DNA of 15,487 bases. Origin: Acidovorax sp. Its GTDB lineage: Bacteria > Pseudomonadota > Gammaproteobacteria > Burkholderiales > Burkholderiaceae_C. The notes under the pieces are model-generated. The model searched no databases. It saw only the letters and a list, made by a program, of their open reading frames with translations, and was not told the DNA's origin. A program made the translations under genes and the position numbers. Of the stretch, positions 7,710-14,497 are shown piece by piece. The stretch covers positions 1-15,487 of the forward strand of contig WOZN01000138.1 of NCBI GenBank assembly GCA_011620245.1, in the 5' to 3' direction. Position 1 is the stretch's first letter. Each line of letters starts with the position of its first letter.

Positions 7710-8204
7710 ATGTTTCGCCGTTATGCACTTCAATCTGCACTCGCCCTGGTGGCAGTGACTACCCTGGGCGCCTGCGCCACCAACGCCTCCGCACCCCAGA
7801 CCTTGGCTGATACGGTCGCCAAGACGGCGTCGTTGAAGACTTTCAACACCCTGGTTGCAGAAGCCGGCATGACGGAAACGCTCCGGGCTGCAGGCCCCTA
7901 CACCGTGTTTGCCCCCTCTGACGCTGCATTCAAGGCGGTGCCTGCGAAGACCTTGGATGCACTCAAGGCAGACAAGGCAATGCTCAAGTCCGTGATCAGC
8001 TATCACATCGTGCCATCGCGCATGGCATCCAAAGACGTGAAGCCAGGCAATGTCAAGACCCTGCAGGGCGCCAACATTGCGCTGGCACGCGCCGGCACCT
8101 TTGTGACCGTGGAGGAAGCCATGGTAGAGCAAGCAGACATCGCCGCCAGCAATGGCGTTATCCATGTGGTGGACACCGTGCTGATGCCGCCCAAGAAAAA
8201 ATAA
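7710..8204 (+). CDS. Fasciclin (FAS1)-domain lipoprotein
   Basis: This 164-residue predicted lipoprotein has a basic and hydrophobic signal segment ending in the lipobox LGAC, with Cys22 as the lipidated residue, followed by one FAS1 domain (about 30-160). FAS1 hallmarks are visible: the H1 motif YTVFAPSDAAF, the H2/YH region VISYHIVPSRMASKD and the final NGVIHVVDTVLMP. FAS1 domains mediate adhesion or protein-protein contact at the cell surface; the partner here is unknown. I start at ATG 7710 because CAGGAGA precedes it; a longer TTG start would run through the Pho box. The next residue after the lipidated Cys is Ala, which favours outer-membrane sorting. A Pho-type promoter lies upstream, divergent from pstS, so induction under phosphate limitation is predicted. 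Confidence 0.9.
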   Translation: MFRRYALQSALALVAVTTLGACATNASAPQTLADTVAKTASLKTFNTLVAEAGMTETLRAAGPYTVFAPSDAAFKAVPAKTLDALKADKAMLKSVISYHIVPSRMASKDVKPGNVKTLQGANIALARAGTFVTVEEAMVEQADIAASNGVIHVVDTVLMPPKKK

Positions 8205-8217
8205 CCCTTCTCAGCGC

Positions 8218-8401
8218 ATTAAACCGAGATTGTCCATTCGGCGGCCCTTCGGGCCTACGCGGGTGCTGGCGGACGATTTGCGGTCATTTTGGCCCCTGCT
8301 TGGGCGGCAATAGCAGGGCTATTGCCTTCTCACCAGTGCCCAAACTGCCTTGCAATTCGCCACGCCACCCCTCATGTCCCAATGAACAATCTCGGTTAAA
8401 T
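8218..8401. mobile_element. 184-bp inverted-repeat-bounded unit, possible MITE-like element
   Basis: The 21-bp ends (8218-8238 and 8381-8401) are inverted repeats identical at 19 of 21 positions; both share the core AACCGAGATTGT. The interior carries no credible gene. It contains two further perfect hairpins: GGCCC/GGGCC around TTC (8243-8255), and GGCAATAGC/GCTATTGCC around AGG (8306-8326). No transposase is present and I cannot see a convincing target-site duplication at the flanks. The form suits a miniature inverted-repeat element or a paired repeat sequence; a transcription-termination or mRNA-structure role for the hairpins is also possible. It fills nearly the whole gap between the fasciclin gene and the following gene, and its right end stops 4 bases before that gene's ATG. 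Confidence 0.5.
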
Positions 8402-8405
8402 AGCC

Positions 8406-9593
8406 ATGCATCTTCCCAATTGCCCAGCGGTTTCGCTGAATCGCCGCCACTGGATTCGCTGGACCGCTGCCGCAAGTGCCGCGATTGCAAGCGAAGTCAT
8501 GGCCCAGCCGCTGCCAGTCAGCACCACTCGCAATGCCGGCGGAGAACGCCCGCTGGTAGTGGCACAAGTAGTTGACTTGACTTTTGGACAGCAAGATATC
8601 AGCCGCGACTTTCTGATCGGCTCCAGAACTGCCTGGCAGGACTTGAACAAGCGCGGCGGCGTGCGTGGCCGTACGGTGCAGCATGTCACCATCGAAACCG
8701 ATGGCACGCCCGCAAGCCTGAAGGTTGCATGGGAAACTGCCCATGGGCAAGCCGGTTGCGTGGCAGTGGCCGGCTGCGTGGGCAATACTGCTGCCGCCGG
8801 GCTTGTGGCCCTGCAGTCTTCGGCGGGTTCTGCATCTCCCCTTGCACTGGTGGCCCCCTGGTTGCACAACGCCGTAACCGACAGCGAGGCCAAGACGGTG
8901 TTCGAGGTATTCCCGGACCACCAAACCCAGATAGAGCACGCCATCAAGACACATGCATCCTTGGGCGTGAAGCAGATCGGCGTGGTCTTTGCCACCGCGC
9001 AGGTGCAGCAGGAGTCGGAAGCCTATGTCCTGCAGGTTGCAAAAAAAATGGATTTGCAAGCACAGATACTGCCGTTGCCGGGCACAACAGGCCCAGCCGC
9101 CAGTCAGCTGACAACCCCGGCACAAACCATTATTTTGTTTGTGGGAGGAACACCGGAACTGCACGCATTCACCAGCAAGCTGGTCGCCCCACCGGGCCGT
9201 CAGCGTTTTGTCGTAGCCTTGGCCGATGTGAATCTGCAGGTGCTCGGCCAAATGGGGGGCACGCCCAAGGGCACATCCATTATTGCCACCCAGGCGGTGC
9301 CGCTGGTCACGTCCAGCCTGCCCGTGGTGCGCGCTTACCGTGATGCGCTGAGCCGCCTTTTTGACGAAGCCCCCTCGCCGCAAGGTCTGGCCGGGTTCAT
9401 TGCTGCGCGCTACACCGCCGAGATACTTGGCGGCATTTCAGGCCCGATCACGCGCTCCAGTGTGCTCGCGGCATTGCAACGGCGTGCCACCGTGAATGTC
9501 GGCGGCTATGTGGTTGCCTACCAAGGAAATAAGCGATCCAACGCTTACGTGACGCAAAGCATGCTCACCCAGGACGGTCGCATCATCGGCTGA
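8406..9593 (+). CDS. Orphan ABC-transporter periplasmic binding protein, LivJ-like (type 1 fold)
   Basis: This 395-residue exported protein resembles the branched-chain amino-acid/amide class of periplasmic binding proteins. The N-terminus NRRHWIRWTAAASAAIASEVMAQP has twin arginines ahead of a moderately hydrophobic segment and an AQP cleavage region, so Tat or Sec export is possible. The mature part shows the type 1 pattern: VVAQVVDLTFGQQDISRDFLIGSRTAWQDLNKRGGVRGR, VAVAGCVGNTAAAG, the mid-domain VFEVFPDHQTQIEHAI, and KQIGVVFATAQVQQESEA. No permease or ATPase gene lies nearby, so it may serve a distant transporter or a sensor. An in-frame stop at 8397-8399 fixes ATG 8406 as the only ATG that keeps the signal, yet there is no clear Shine-Dalgarno sequence, because the inverted-repeat unit ends just upstream. 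Ligand unknown. Confidence 0.82.
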   Translation: MHLPNCPAVSLNRRHWIRWTAAASAAIASEVMAQPLPVSTTRNAGGERPLVVAQVVDLTFGQQDISRDFLIGSRTAWQDLNKRGGVRGRTVQHVTIETDGTPASLKVAWETAHGQAGCVAVAGCVGNTAAAGLVALQSSAGSASPLALVAPWLHNAVTDSEAKTVFEVFPDHQTQIEHAIKTHASLGVKQIGVVFATAQVQQESEAYVLQVAKKMDLQAQILPLPGTTGPAASQLTTPAQTIILFVGGTPELHAFTSKLVAPPGRQRFVVALADVNLQVLGQMGGTPKGTSIIATQAVPLVTSSLPVVRAYRDALSRLFDEAPSPQGLAGFIAARYTAEILGGISGPITRSSVLAALQRRATVNVGGYVVAYQGNKRSNAYVTQSMLTQDGRIIG

Positions 9594-9603
9594 CTCCCGC
9601 CTC

Positions 9604-9630
9604 TGGACACGGTGCTGGGGATGCTATGCT
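9604..9630 (+). promoter_or_regulatory. Possible ppx promoter with extended -10
   Basis: TGCTATGCT (9622-9630) reads as an extended -10 (TGn followed by TATGCT). TGGACA (9604-9609) resembles a -35 but lies only 15 bases away, shorter than usual. Transcription would start near 9637, about 30 bases before ppx. No Pho box is seen here. Moderate to weak support. Confidence 0.35.
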
Positions 9631-9666
9631 TGCCCGCTTGAGATCGAGCGCATCACGCGCAGAAAC

Positions 9667-11148
9667 ATGCACAACGGAACATTGCTTGCAGCTGTAGACC
9701 TGGGATCTAACAGCTTTCGTCTTGAAATTGGCCGCTTCGAGCATGGCCATATCCAGCGGATGGAATACCTCAAGGAAACCGTCCGCCTGGGCAATGGCCT
9801 TGACGATGAGTTCAATCTCACGCCGCAAGCCATGCAGCGTGGCTGGGATTGCCTGGCACGCTTTGGTGAGCGCCTGGCGGGTTTCGAACGTGCCCAGGTG
9901 CGTGCCGTGGCAACCCAGACCCTTCGCGAAGCCCGCAACCGGGAAGAATTTTTGACTCGTGGTGGAGAAATTCTGGGCTACCCCATCGATGTGGTTTCTG
10001 GCCCAGAAGAAGCGCGGCTGATCTACCAGGGGGTTGCGCGCCTGCTTCCCCAATCGGACGAACGCCGGCTGGTAGTGGACATTGGCGGCCGGTCCACGGA
10101 ATTCATCCTCGGCCAGCAATTCAAACCCCATACCGTGGCGTCGTTCAGGGTTGGCAGCGTAGCGTGGTCTACACGCTATTTTGCCGACGGCCAATTCACA
10201 AGGCAGGCATTCCTGGCCGCAGAAATCGCCGCCAAAGCGGTGCTGGACGAGGCCCTTGGCACATTCCAACCCAACACCTGGGATATTGCCTATGGTTCCT
10301 CAGGTACCGCTGGCGCAGTGGGCGACATTCTCGTCGCTGCAGGCGGCCCCGAGGGTCTCATCACTGCGCAGGGACTGGACTGGCTTCAGGACCGCCTGTT
10401 GCGCTCACACCATGCAGACCGCGTTCGTCTGGAAGGACTCAAGGAAGACCGGCGGGCCGTGATTGGCGGGGGCATCAGCGTGTTGCGGGCGGTTTTCGAT
10501 CTCCTCGAAATTCGGCAAATGCACGTGGCGCAAGGCGCGTTGCGCCAAGGCGCGCTCTACGACCTGTTGGACCGCGAGCAGCCCGAGACCGACCTGAGAA
10601 ACACCACGGTGAATGGCCTCATGCAGCGTTTCGCCGTAGACACAGCCCAGGCCGAGCGGGTTGCCCGCGTTGCATCCACCCTCTTCACCCAGGCGGCGCC
10701 CCTGAACAGCGAGCGCGCCGCACGCAAGCTCGAATGGGCGGCACACCTGCATGAAATTGGCGGCATCATTTCGCACAGCGAATACCACCGCCATGGTGCC
10801 TACATCCTGGATCACACCGATGCCGCAGGGTTTGCCGTGTCCGAACTGCATAGGCTCGGCGCCTTGGTGCTGGGACAACGAGGCAAAGTCCGCAAGCTGG
10901 AAATTGAACTGATCAATGACTCGGTCTTTTCCCTGCAGTTGCTGAGTCTGCGCGTGGCAGTTGCGCTCTGCCATGCCCGGCGCGACCCGGACATAGAGGG
11001 CCTGTCTTTGCACGCCGTGGGCACGCGCCACACCATCAGCACCCGGGCTGGATGGGCTGCTGCCTACCCGCAATCGGCCTACCTGCTGCGCGAAGAGGTA
11101 TTGGCCTGGCAAAAAACGCCATGGGAACTGGAACTCAATCTGGGGTGA
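9667..11148 (+). CDS. ppx: Exopolyphosphatase Ppx (Ppx/GppA family)
   Basis: This 493-residue enzyme releases phosphate from the ends of polyphosphate; GppA (pppGpp hydrolysis) is the alternative in the same family. The actin-like fold motifs are clear: phosphate-1 loop AAVDLGSNSFRLEIG (8-22), AVATQTLREARN, the catalytic acidic motif SGPEEARLIYQGV (111-123) and phosphate-2 loop VVDIGGRSTEFILG (136-149). The latter has Arg where the E. coli enzyme has a third Gly. The C-terminal part contains the HD-like helical segment AAHLHEIGGIISHSEYHRHGAYIL found in full-length Ppx. The ATG at 9667 lacks a strong Shine-Dalgarno sequence. It lies near ppk1 but on the opposite strand with two genes between, so the two are not one operon. 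I call Ppx rather than GppA from length and the ppk1/pst context. Confidence 0.93.
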   Translation: MHNGTLLAAVDLGSNSFRLEIGRFEHGHIQRMEYLKETVRLGNGLDDEFNLTPQAMQRGWDCLARFGERLAGFERAQVRAVATQTLREARNREEFLTRGGEILGYPIDVVSGPEEARLIYQGVARLLPQSDERRLVVDIGGRSTEFILGQQFKPHTVASFRVGSVAWSTRYFADGQFTRQAFLAAEIAAKAVLDEALGTFQPNTWDIAYGSSGTAGAVGDILVAAGGPEGLITAQGLDWLQDRLLRSHHADRVRLEGLKEDRRAVIGGGISVLRAVFDLLEIRQMHVAQGALRQGALYDLLDREQPETDLRNTTVNGLMQRFAVDTAQAERVARVASTLFTQAAPLNSERAARKLEWAAHLHEIGGIISHSEYHRHGAYILDHTDAAGFAVSELHRLGALVLGQRGKVRKLEIELINDSVFSLQLLSLRVAVALCHARRDPDIEGLSLHAVGTRHTISTRAGWAAAYPQSAYLLREEVLAWQKTPWELELNLG

Positions 11149-11156
11149 CTTGACGC

Positions 11157-11189
11157 AATAAACGGTATAAACTGTTTATACCGTTTATT
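11157..11189. promoter_or_regulatory. Perfect 33-bp palindrome overlapping the likely promoter of the ribbon-helix-helix gene
   Basis: AATAAACGGTATAAAC (11157-11172), a central T, then its exact reverse complement (11174-11189) make a perfect 16+1+16 palindrome in the 56-bp gap after ppx. It is AT-rich, unlike the flanking DNA. It contains TATAAA (11166-11171), a 5/6 match to a -10, which would place a transcription start about 27 bases before the ATG at 11205. No good -35 is seen. The size and position suit an operator for a dimeric repressor, plausibly the downstream protein itself. A terminator for ppx is possible, but the stem is AT-rich and there is no long U-tract. Confidence 0.65.
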
Positions 11190-11204
11190 TATTGATTTAT
11201 CACC

Positions 11205-11729
11205 ATGACCACGTCCACCCCAGATTCAAGCAATACCCCGACTTCGACCCCTGTGCCAGCTCCCGTTCAACCGGCAGCCAAGACCATGGCCGCCGGCACA
11301 ATTGCCGCGGCAGTTGCTTCCAAGGTTAAAAAGCCGGCGGCAACCGAACCCAAGACGGTTGCCGAAGCACCTGCCAAGCCTGTCAAACATGCCACAGCCA
11401 CTACCACGGCAAAGGCAAAACCCGCTGCTACTGCACCGGCGTTGCCAGCCAAGGAGGCTCGTGCCAAAAAGCCCAAACTGGTTCGCGACAGTTTCACCAT
11501 TCCTAAAGATGAGTATGCAATCATCGAAACGCTCAAGAAGCGCGCTGACTCACTCGCCCAGCCAGCCAAGAAAAGCGAGTTGCTTCGCGCCGGCTTGAAG
11601 GTGCTGGCAGAACTCTCGGATGCAGCTCTGCGCACCGCCCTGCAGGCCGTTCCGTCGATCAAGACGGGGCGTCCCACCAAGGCAGAAGCCCCTGCAACAA
11701 AGACTGCTGCCAAGACCGCCCGCATGTAA
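11205..11729 (+). CDS. Small ribbon-helix-helix-like protein with long Ala/Pro/Lys-rich N-terminal tail
   Basis: I recognise no named gene. The 174 residues split into a low-complexity, probably disordered basic tail (1-90, rich in Ala, Pro, Thr and Lys with KKPAA and AKAKPAA-like units, reminiscent of histone H1-like tails) and a folded segment. Residues 93-138 (VRDSFTIPKDEYAIIETLKKRADSL, then KKSELLRAGLKVLAELS) fit the ribbon-helix-helix pattern: a short beta-strand, helix, turn, and second helix beginning with K/S-E-L. A basic tail follows (GRPTKAEAPATKTAAKTARM). DNA binding is therefore likely; the target is unknown. It sits downstream of ppx behind a perfect palindrome, without a visible Shine-Dalgarno sequence, and converges on sixA. 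Autoregulation is inferred. A nucleoid-associated role is the main alternative to a specific repressor. Confidence 0.75.
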   Translation: MTTSTPDSSNTPTSTPVPAPVQPAAKTMAAGTIAAAVASKVKKPAATEPKTVAEAPAKPVKHATATTTAKAKPAATAPALPAKEARAKKPKLVRDSFTIPKDEYAIIETLKKRADSLAQPAKKSELLRAGLKVLAELSDAALRTALQAVPSIKTGRPTKAEAPATKTAAKTARM

Positions 11730-11745
11730 GCTGGGGTGCCAGACA

Positions 11746-11760
11746 GGGCCGAGATGGCCC
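11746..11760. terminator. Small hairpin between convergent genes, possible weak bidirectional terminator
   Basis: GGGCC (11746-11750) and GGCCC (11756-11760) form a perfect 5-bp stem with a 5-base loop between the stop codons of the ribbon-helix-helix gene and sixA. There is no U-tract on either side, so termination efficiency is doubtful. Confidence 0.3.
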
Positions 11761-11775
11761 GGTGATTGTGGCGGG

Positions 11776-12240
11776 TCAGAGGAATTCGGGAGATTGCACC
11801 GTCATGAGCACGGTCTGGGAATGGTCCAGCCGCTGGCGCTGGCGAAGCCACCAGACGGCGCCCTTGCGTACGACGCATTCGGGCGACTGCAACCCCATCA
11901 GCTGCGCTATCGTCTGGCCAAGCACAGGCTGGTGGCCAACGATCAGCACGGCCCCACGGGCACGCGGCCATTGGGCCAGTTCCAGCAAGTCCTCCACAGT
12001 GCCGCCCGGCAGCAGTTCGGCACGCATCTTGAACTTGCGGCCCAATGCTTGGGCTGTCTGCTCCGTTCGCCGAGCCGGACTGGCAAGCACCCGCAGCCCT
12101 TCTGGCAGTTGCCTGTCCAGCCATGCGGCCATGCGTGCCGCCTGTTTTTCACCCCGCTGGGTGAGAGGACGGGCCATATCGTCCATGCCATCAGCCGCCT
12201 CCTCGGCTTCCGCATGACGCCAGAGAATGAGATCCATCAT
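11776..12240 (-). CDS. sixA: Phosphohistidine phosphatase SixA
   Basis: This 154-residue protein of the histidine-phosphatase (phosphoglycerate mutase-like) superfamily in its short SixA form removes phosphate from phosphohistidine. The catalytic LILWRHAEAEE carries the nucleophilic His9 preceded by Arg8. LASPARRTEQTA supplies the second phosphate-binding Arg, and VGHQPVLG holds His103, the other active-site histidine. Length matches E. coli SixA, which in that organism acts on the nitrogen-related phosphotransferase carrier NPr and was first linked to ArcB. The start ATG (12238-12240) overlaps the ppk1 stop in an ATGA, so it is translationally coupled to ppk1; a second ATG follows directly. 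Its physiological substrate here is unknown. Confidence 0.93.
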   Translation of the reverse strand: MMDLILWRHAEAEEAADGMDDMARPLTQRGEKQAARMAAWLDRQLPEGLRVLASPARRTEQTAQALGRKFKMRAELLPGGTVEDLLELAQWPRARGAVLIVGHQPVLGQTIAQLMGLQSPECVVRKGAVWWLRQRQRLDHSQTVLMTVQSPEFL

Positions 12241-14426
12241 GTCGTTTCCTGATCGGGTTGTGCTGCGGACGCCATGGCACTGTAGCGCACCATCAGCGCA
12301 TTCTGGGCGCCCTTGCCGGTGACGGGGTTAGGCGCGCGCTCATAGGTTCCATCCGCGTTGAGCGTCCACGCGTCCTTATCGTCGTAAAGATAAGCCACCA
12401 GGCACTCATCGACGATCTGCTGACGCAAAACGGGGTCTGTGACAGGCCAGGCGAGTTCCACCCGACGCAACATGTTGCGGTTCATCCAGTCGGCGCTGGA
12501 CAGGTACAAGTCCTCCTGGCCGCCTGACCGGAAATAGAACACCCGTGAGTGCTCCAGGAATCTGCCGATCACCGAACGCACCCGGATGTTGTCTGTGACA
12601 CCGGGCAACTGGGCCGGCAACATGCAGGCGCCCCGCACAATGAGATCAATCCGAGCCCCCTGCTGCCCTGCAAGTATCAGCGCACGGATCAATGCTTCGT
12701 CCGTGAGGGCATTCATCTTGGCAACAATGCGCGCATCTTCTCCGCGGCTGGCGGCCAGCCCCACCTGTTCAATTTTTTCCACCATGCGGCGTTGCAGGTG
12801 AAACGGCGCCAGCAGCAACCTGCGCAATCTGGGGGGGCGGTTCTGGCTGGCCAGATGGTTGAACACCCCATCCATGTCCGCGGTGGTTTCTTCATCCGCA
12901 GTGAGATAGCTCAGATCGGTGTACAGGCGCGCCGTGCGCATGTTGTAGTTGCCCGTGGACAAATGTCCATAGCGACGAAGCTGACGCCCCTCGCGACGGG
13001 TAACCAGCAGCATCTTGGCATGTGTCTTGAGCCCCACCACACCGTAAACCACCTGAGCGCCAATGGATTCAAGCGCCTCGGCCCAGTTGATGTTGGCTTC
13101 TTCATCAAAGCGCGCCTTGAGCTCCACCACGGCCATGACCTCTTTACCGCGGCGCACCGCCTCGGTCAACAGATCCATGAGCTCAGAGTCTGAACCGGTG
13201 CGGTAAATGGTCTGCTTGATCACCAGAACCTGAGGGTCATTGACCGCTTCACGCAGAAAGGCCAACAAACCGTCAAAACTCTCGAACGGCTGGTGCATCA
13301 CAATGTCGCGGTGGCGCAACTGCTCCAGGATGGAAACACCGGGCTGCATCTGCAGAGGCCAGACGGAACGCCATGGTGGAAACAGCAGCGCGGGGTCGTT
13401 GACCAGATCCACCAACTGATTCAGGCGTACCAGATTCACAGGCCCATTGACACGATAGAGGGCTGCGCCTGGCAATTCAAACTGCTCCAGCAGAAAATCC
13501 GACAGAAACGTGGAACAACCGGAAGACACCTCCAGCCGCACAGCCTGGCCATAGTGGCGGTGCTGCAAGCCCTGGCGCAGGGCCGTTCTCAAGTTGCGGA
13601 CATCTTCTTCGTCGAGTGCAAGATCAGAGTGGCGGGTCACGCGGAACTGGGAAAACTCGGTGACCTCCCGCCCGGGAAAAAGGTCGTGCAGGTGCGCCCG
13701 TACGATGCTGGAGAGACTGACGAACAAAGCTTCCTTGGGTGCAACCTTGGGCGGCATGCGAATAAGCCGCGGCAAGGCGCGAGGAATCTTGACAATGGCA
13801 ATTTCGTTTTCGCGCCCAAACGCATCGCGCCCCTTGAGTCGAACGATGAAATTCAATGATTTGTTGGCGACCTGTGGGAATGGATGGGCAGGGTCCAGCC
13901 CCACGGGAATGAGCAGCGGCCGCACCTCGCGCATGAAATAGTCATGGACCCAGCGCTTTTGCACCACCAACCGCTCACCATGCGCAACAATGCGAATACC
14001 GTGTGCCGCAAAAGCCGGCACCAGCGAGTCGTTGTAAAGCGCGTATTGCCGTGCCACAAGATCGTGCGCATGGGCGGACAGGGCTTTGAAGGATGCCTCG
14101 GTGTAAAGACCTTTGGTCTCACCGTTTTTGGCAGCGGTAATGTGCGGTGCAGCCCTCACCTCAAAGAATTCGTCCAGATTGGAAGAGACGATGCAGAGAT
14201 AGCGCAAACGCTCAAGCAGCGGCACATCGGTCCGCACAGCCCAATCGAAGACACGTTCATTGAACGCCAGAATGCTGCGATCCCTGTCCAGGAGTTCTAC
14301 GTCAGAAGGTTCAACTGTCTGCGCTGCGGGCTGACGGTCTGGCGTTGCTGCTGCGCAGGCACTGGCCATTGCGATAGGCAGGTTGGGGTGCTGTGGGGCT
14401 ACAGTTTCATGGGACTGTGGAGACAT
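12237..14426 (-). CDS. ppk1: Polyphosphate kinase 1
   Basis: This 729-residue enzyme polymerises the gamma-phosphate of ATP into polyphosphate through an autophosphorylated histidine. The N domain begins at LLDRDRSILAFNERVFDWA (45-63) and SSNLDEFFEVR (81-91). Catalytic His469 lies in VVGLKTHAKMLLV and the second histidine His488 in YGHLSTGNYN. Their 19-residue spacing equals that of E. coli His435 and His454. The phosphate-binding arginine region VIKQTIYRTGSDSEL (402-416) is intact. The first 40 or so residues (Ala/Pro/Gln-rich) extend beyond the usual start; an internal ATG at codon 20 is an alternative. It shares an ATGA overlap with sixA downstream. No Pho box is seen upstream, unlike pstS. 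Ppx, encoded nearby on the other strand, does the reverse job. Confidence 0.97.
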   Translation of the reverse strand: MSPQSHETVAPQHPNLPIAMASACAAATPDRQPAAQTVEPSDVELLDRDRSILAFNERVFDWAVRTDVPLLERLRYLCIVSSNLDEFFEVRAAPHITAAKNGETKGLYTEASFKALSAHAHDLVARQYALYNDSLVPAFAAHGIRIVAHGERLVVQKRWVHDYFMREVRPLLIPVGLDPAHPFPQVANKSLNFIVRLKGRDAFGRENEIAIVKIPRALPRLIRMPPKVAPKEALFVSLSSIVRAHLHDLFPGREVTEFSQFRVTRHSDLALDEEDVRNLRTALRQGLQHRHYGQAVRLEVSSGCSTFLSDFLLEQFELPGAALYRVNGPVNLVRLNQLVDLVNDPALLFPPWRSVWPLQMQPGVSILEQLRHRDIVMHQPFESFDGLLAFLREAVNDPQVLVIKQTIYRTGSDSELMDLLTEAVRRGKEVMAVVELKARFDEEANINWAEALESIGAQVVYGVVGLKTHAKMLLVTRREGRQLRRYGHLSTGNYNMRTARLYTDLSYLTADEETTADMDGVFNHLASQNRPPRLRRLLLAPFHLQRRMVEKIEQVGLAASRGEDARIVAKMNALTDEALIRALILAGQQGARIDLIVRGACMLPAQLPGVTDNIRVRSVIGRFLEHSRVFYFRSGGQEDLYLSSADWMNRNMLRRVELAWPVTDPVLRQQIVDECLVAYLYDDKDAWTLNADGTYERAPNPVTGKGAQNALMVRYSAMASAAQPDQETT

Positions 14427-14497
14427 GGGCGCGCAATTACAGCCTGAACAAGACCGCCTCAGTTAAAAACAATATAACAAAATCCCAGCAAATTATA
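14427..14497 (-). promoter_or_regulatory. AT-rich ppk1 leader with possible -10 hexamers
   Basis: Between the glycosyltransferase stop and the ppk1 ATG the minus strand has TATAAT (14497-14492, overlapping the upstream stop codon) and TATATT (14476-14471). Neither has a good -35 at normal spacing. CCAGC and GCTGG flank the first of these as a weak 5-bp hairpin (about 14503-14484) followed by a T-rich stretch, which might serve as a terminator of the upstream gene. Only a general promoter/terminator assignment is supported. Confidence 0.3.

Noticed and set aside
8319-9383. Minus-strand open frame of 354 codons opposite the binding-protein gene
   Set aside because: Cys/His/Gly/Arg-rich reverse-frame translation with no motif; the plus-strand frame has an export signal and a type 1 binding-protein pattern.
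9594-9666. Possible Pho box upstream of ppx
   Set aside because: No pair of CTGTCAT-like repeats with 4-base spacing is present in this gap.
11205-11475. Ala/Pro/Lys-rich coding stretch as a tandem repeat or mobile sequence
   Set aside because: The DNA is not a regular tandem repeat; the low complexity is at protein level, as in disordered basic tails.
11267-12124. Minus-strand open frame of 285 codons spanning sixA and the ribbon-helix-helix gene
   Set aside because: It overlaps two better-supported genes; its composition simply reflects the Ala/Lys-rich coding repeats read backwards.
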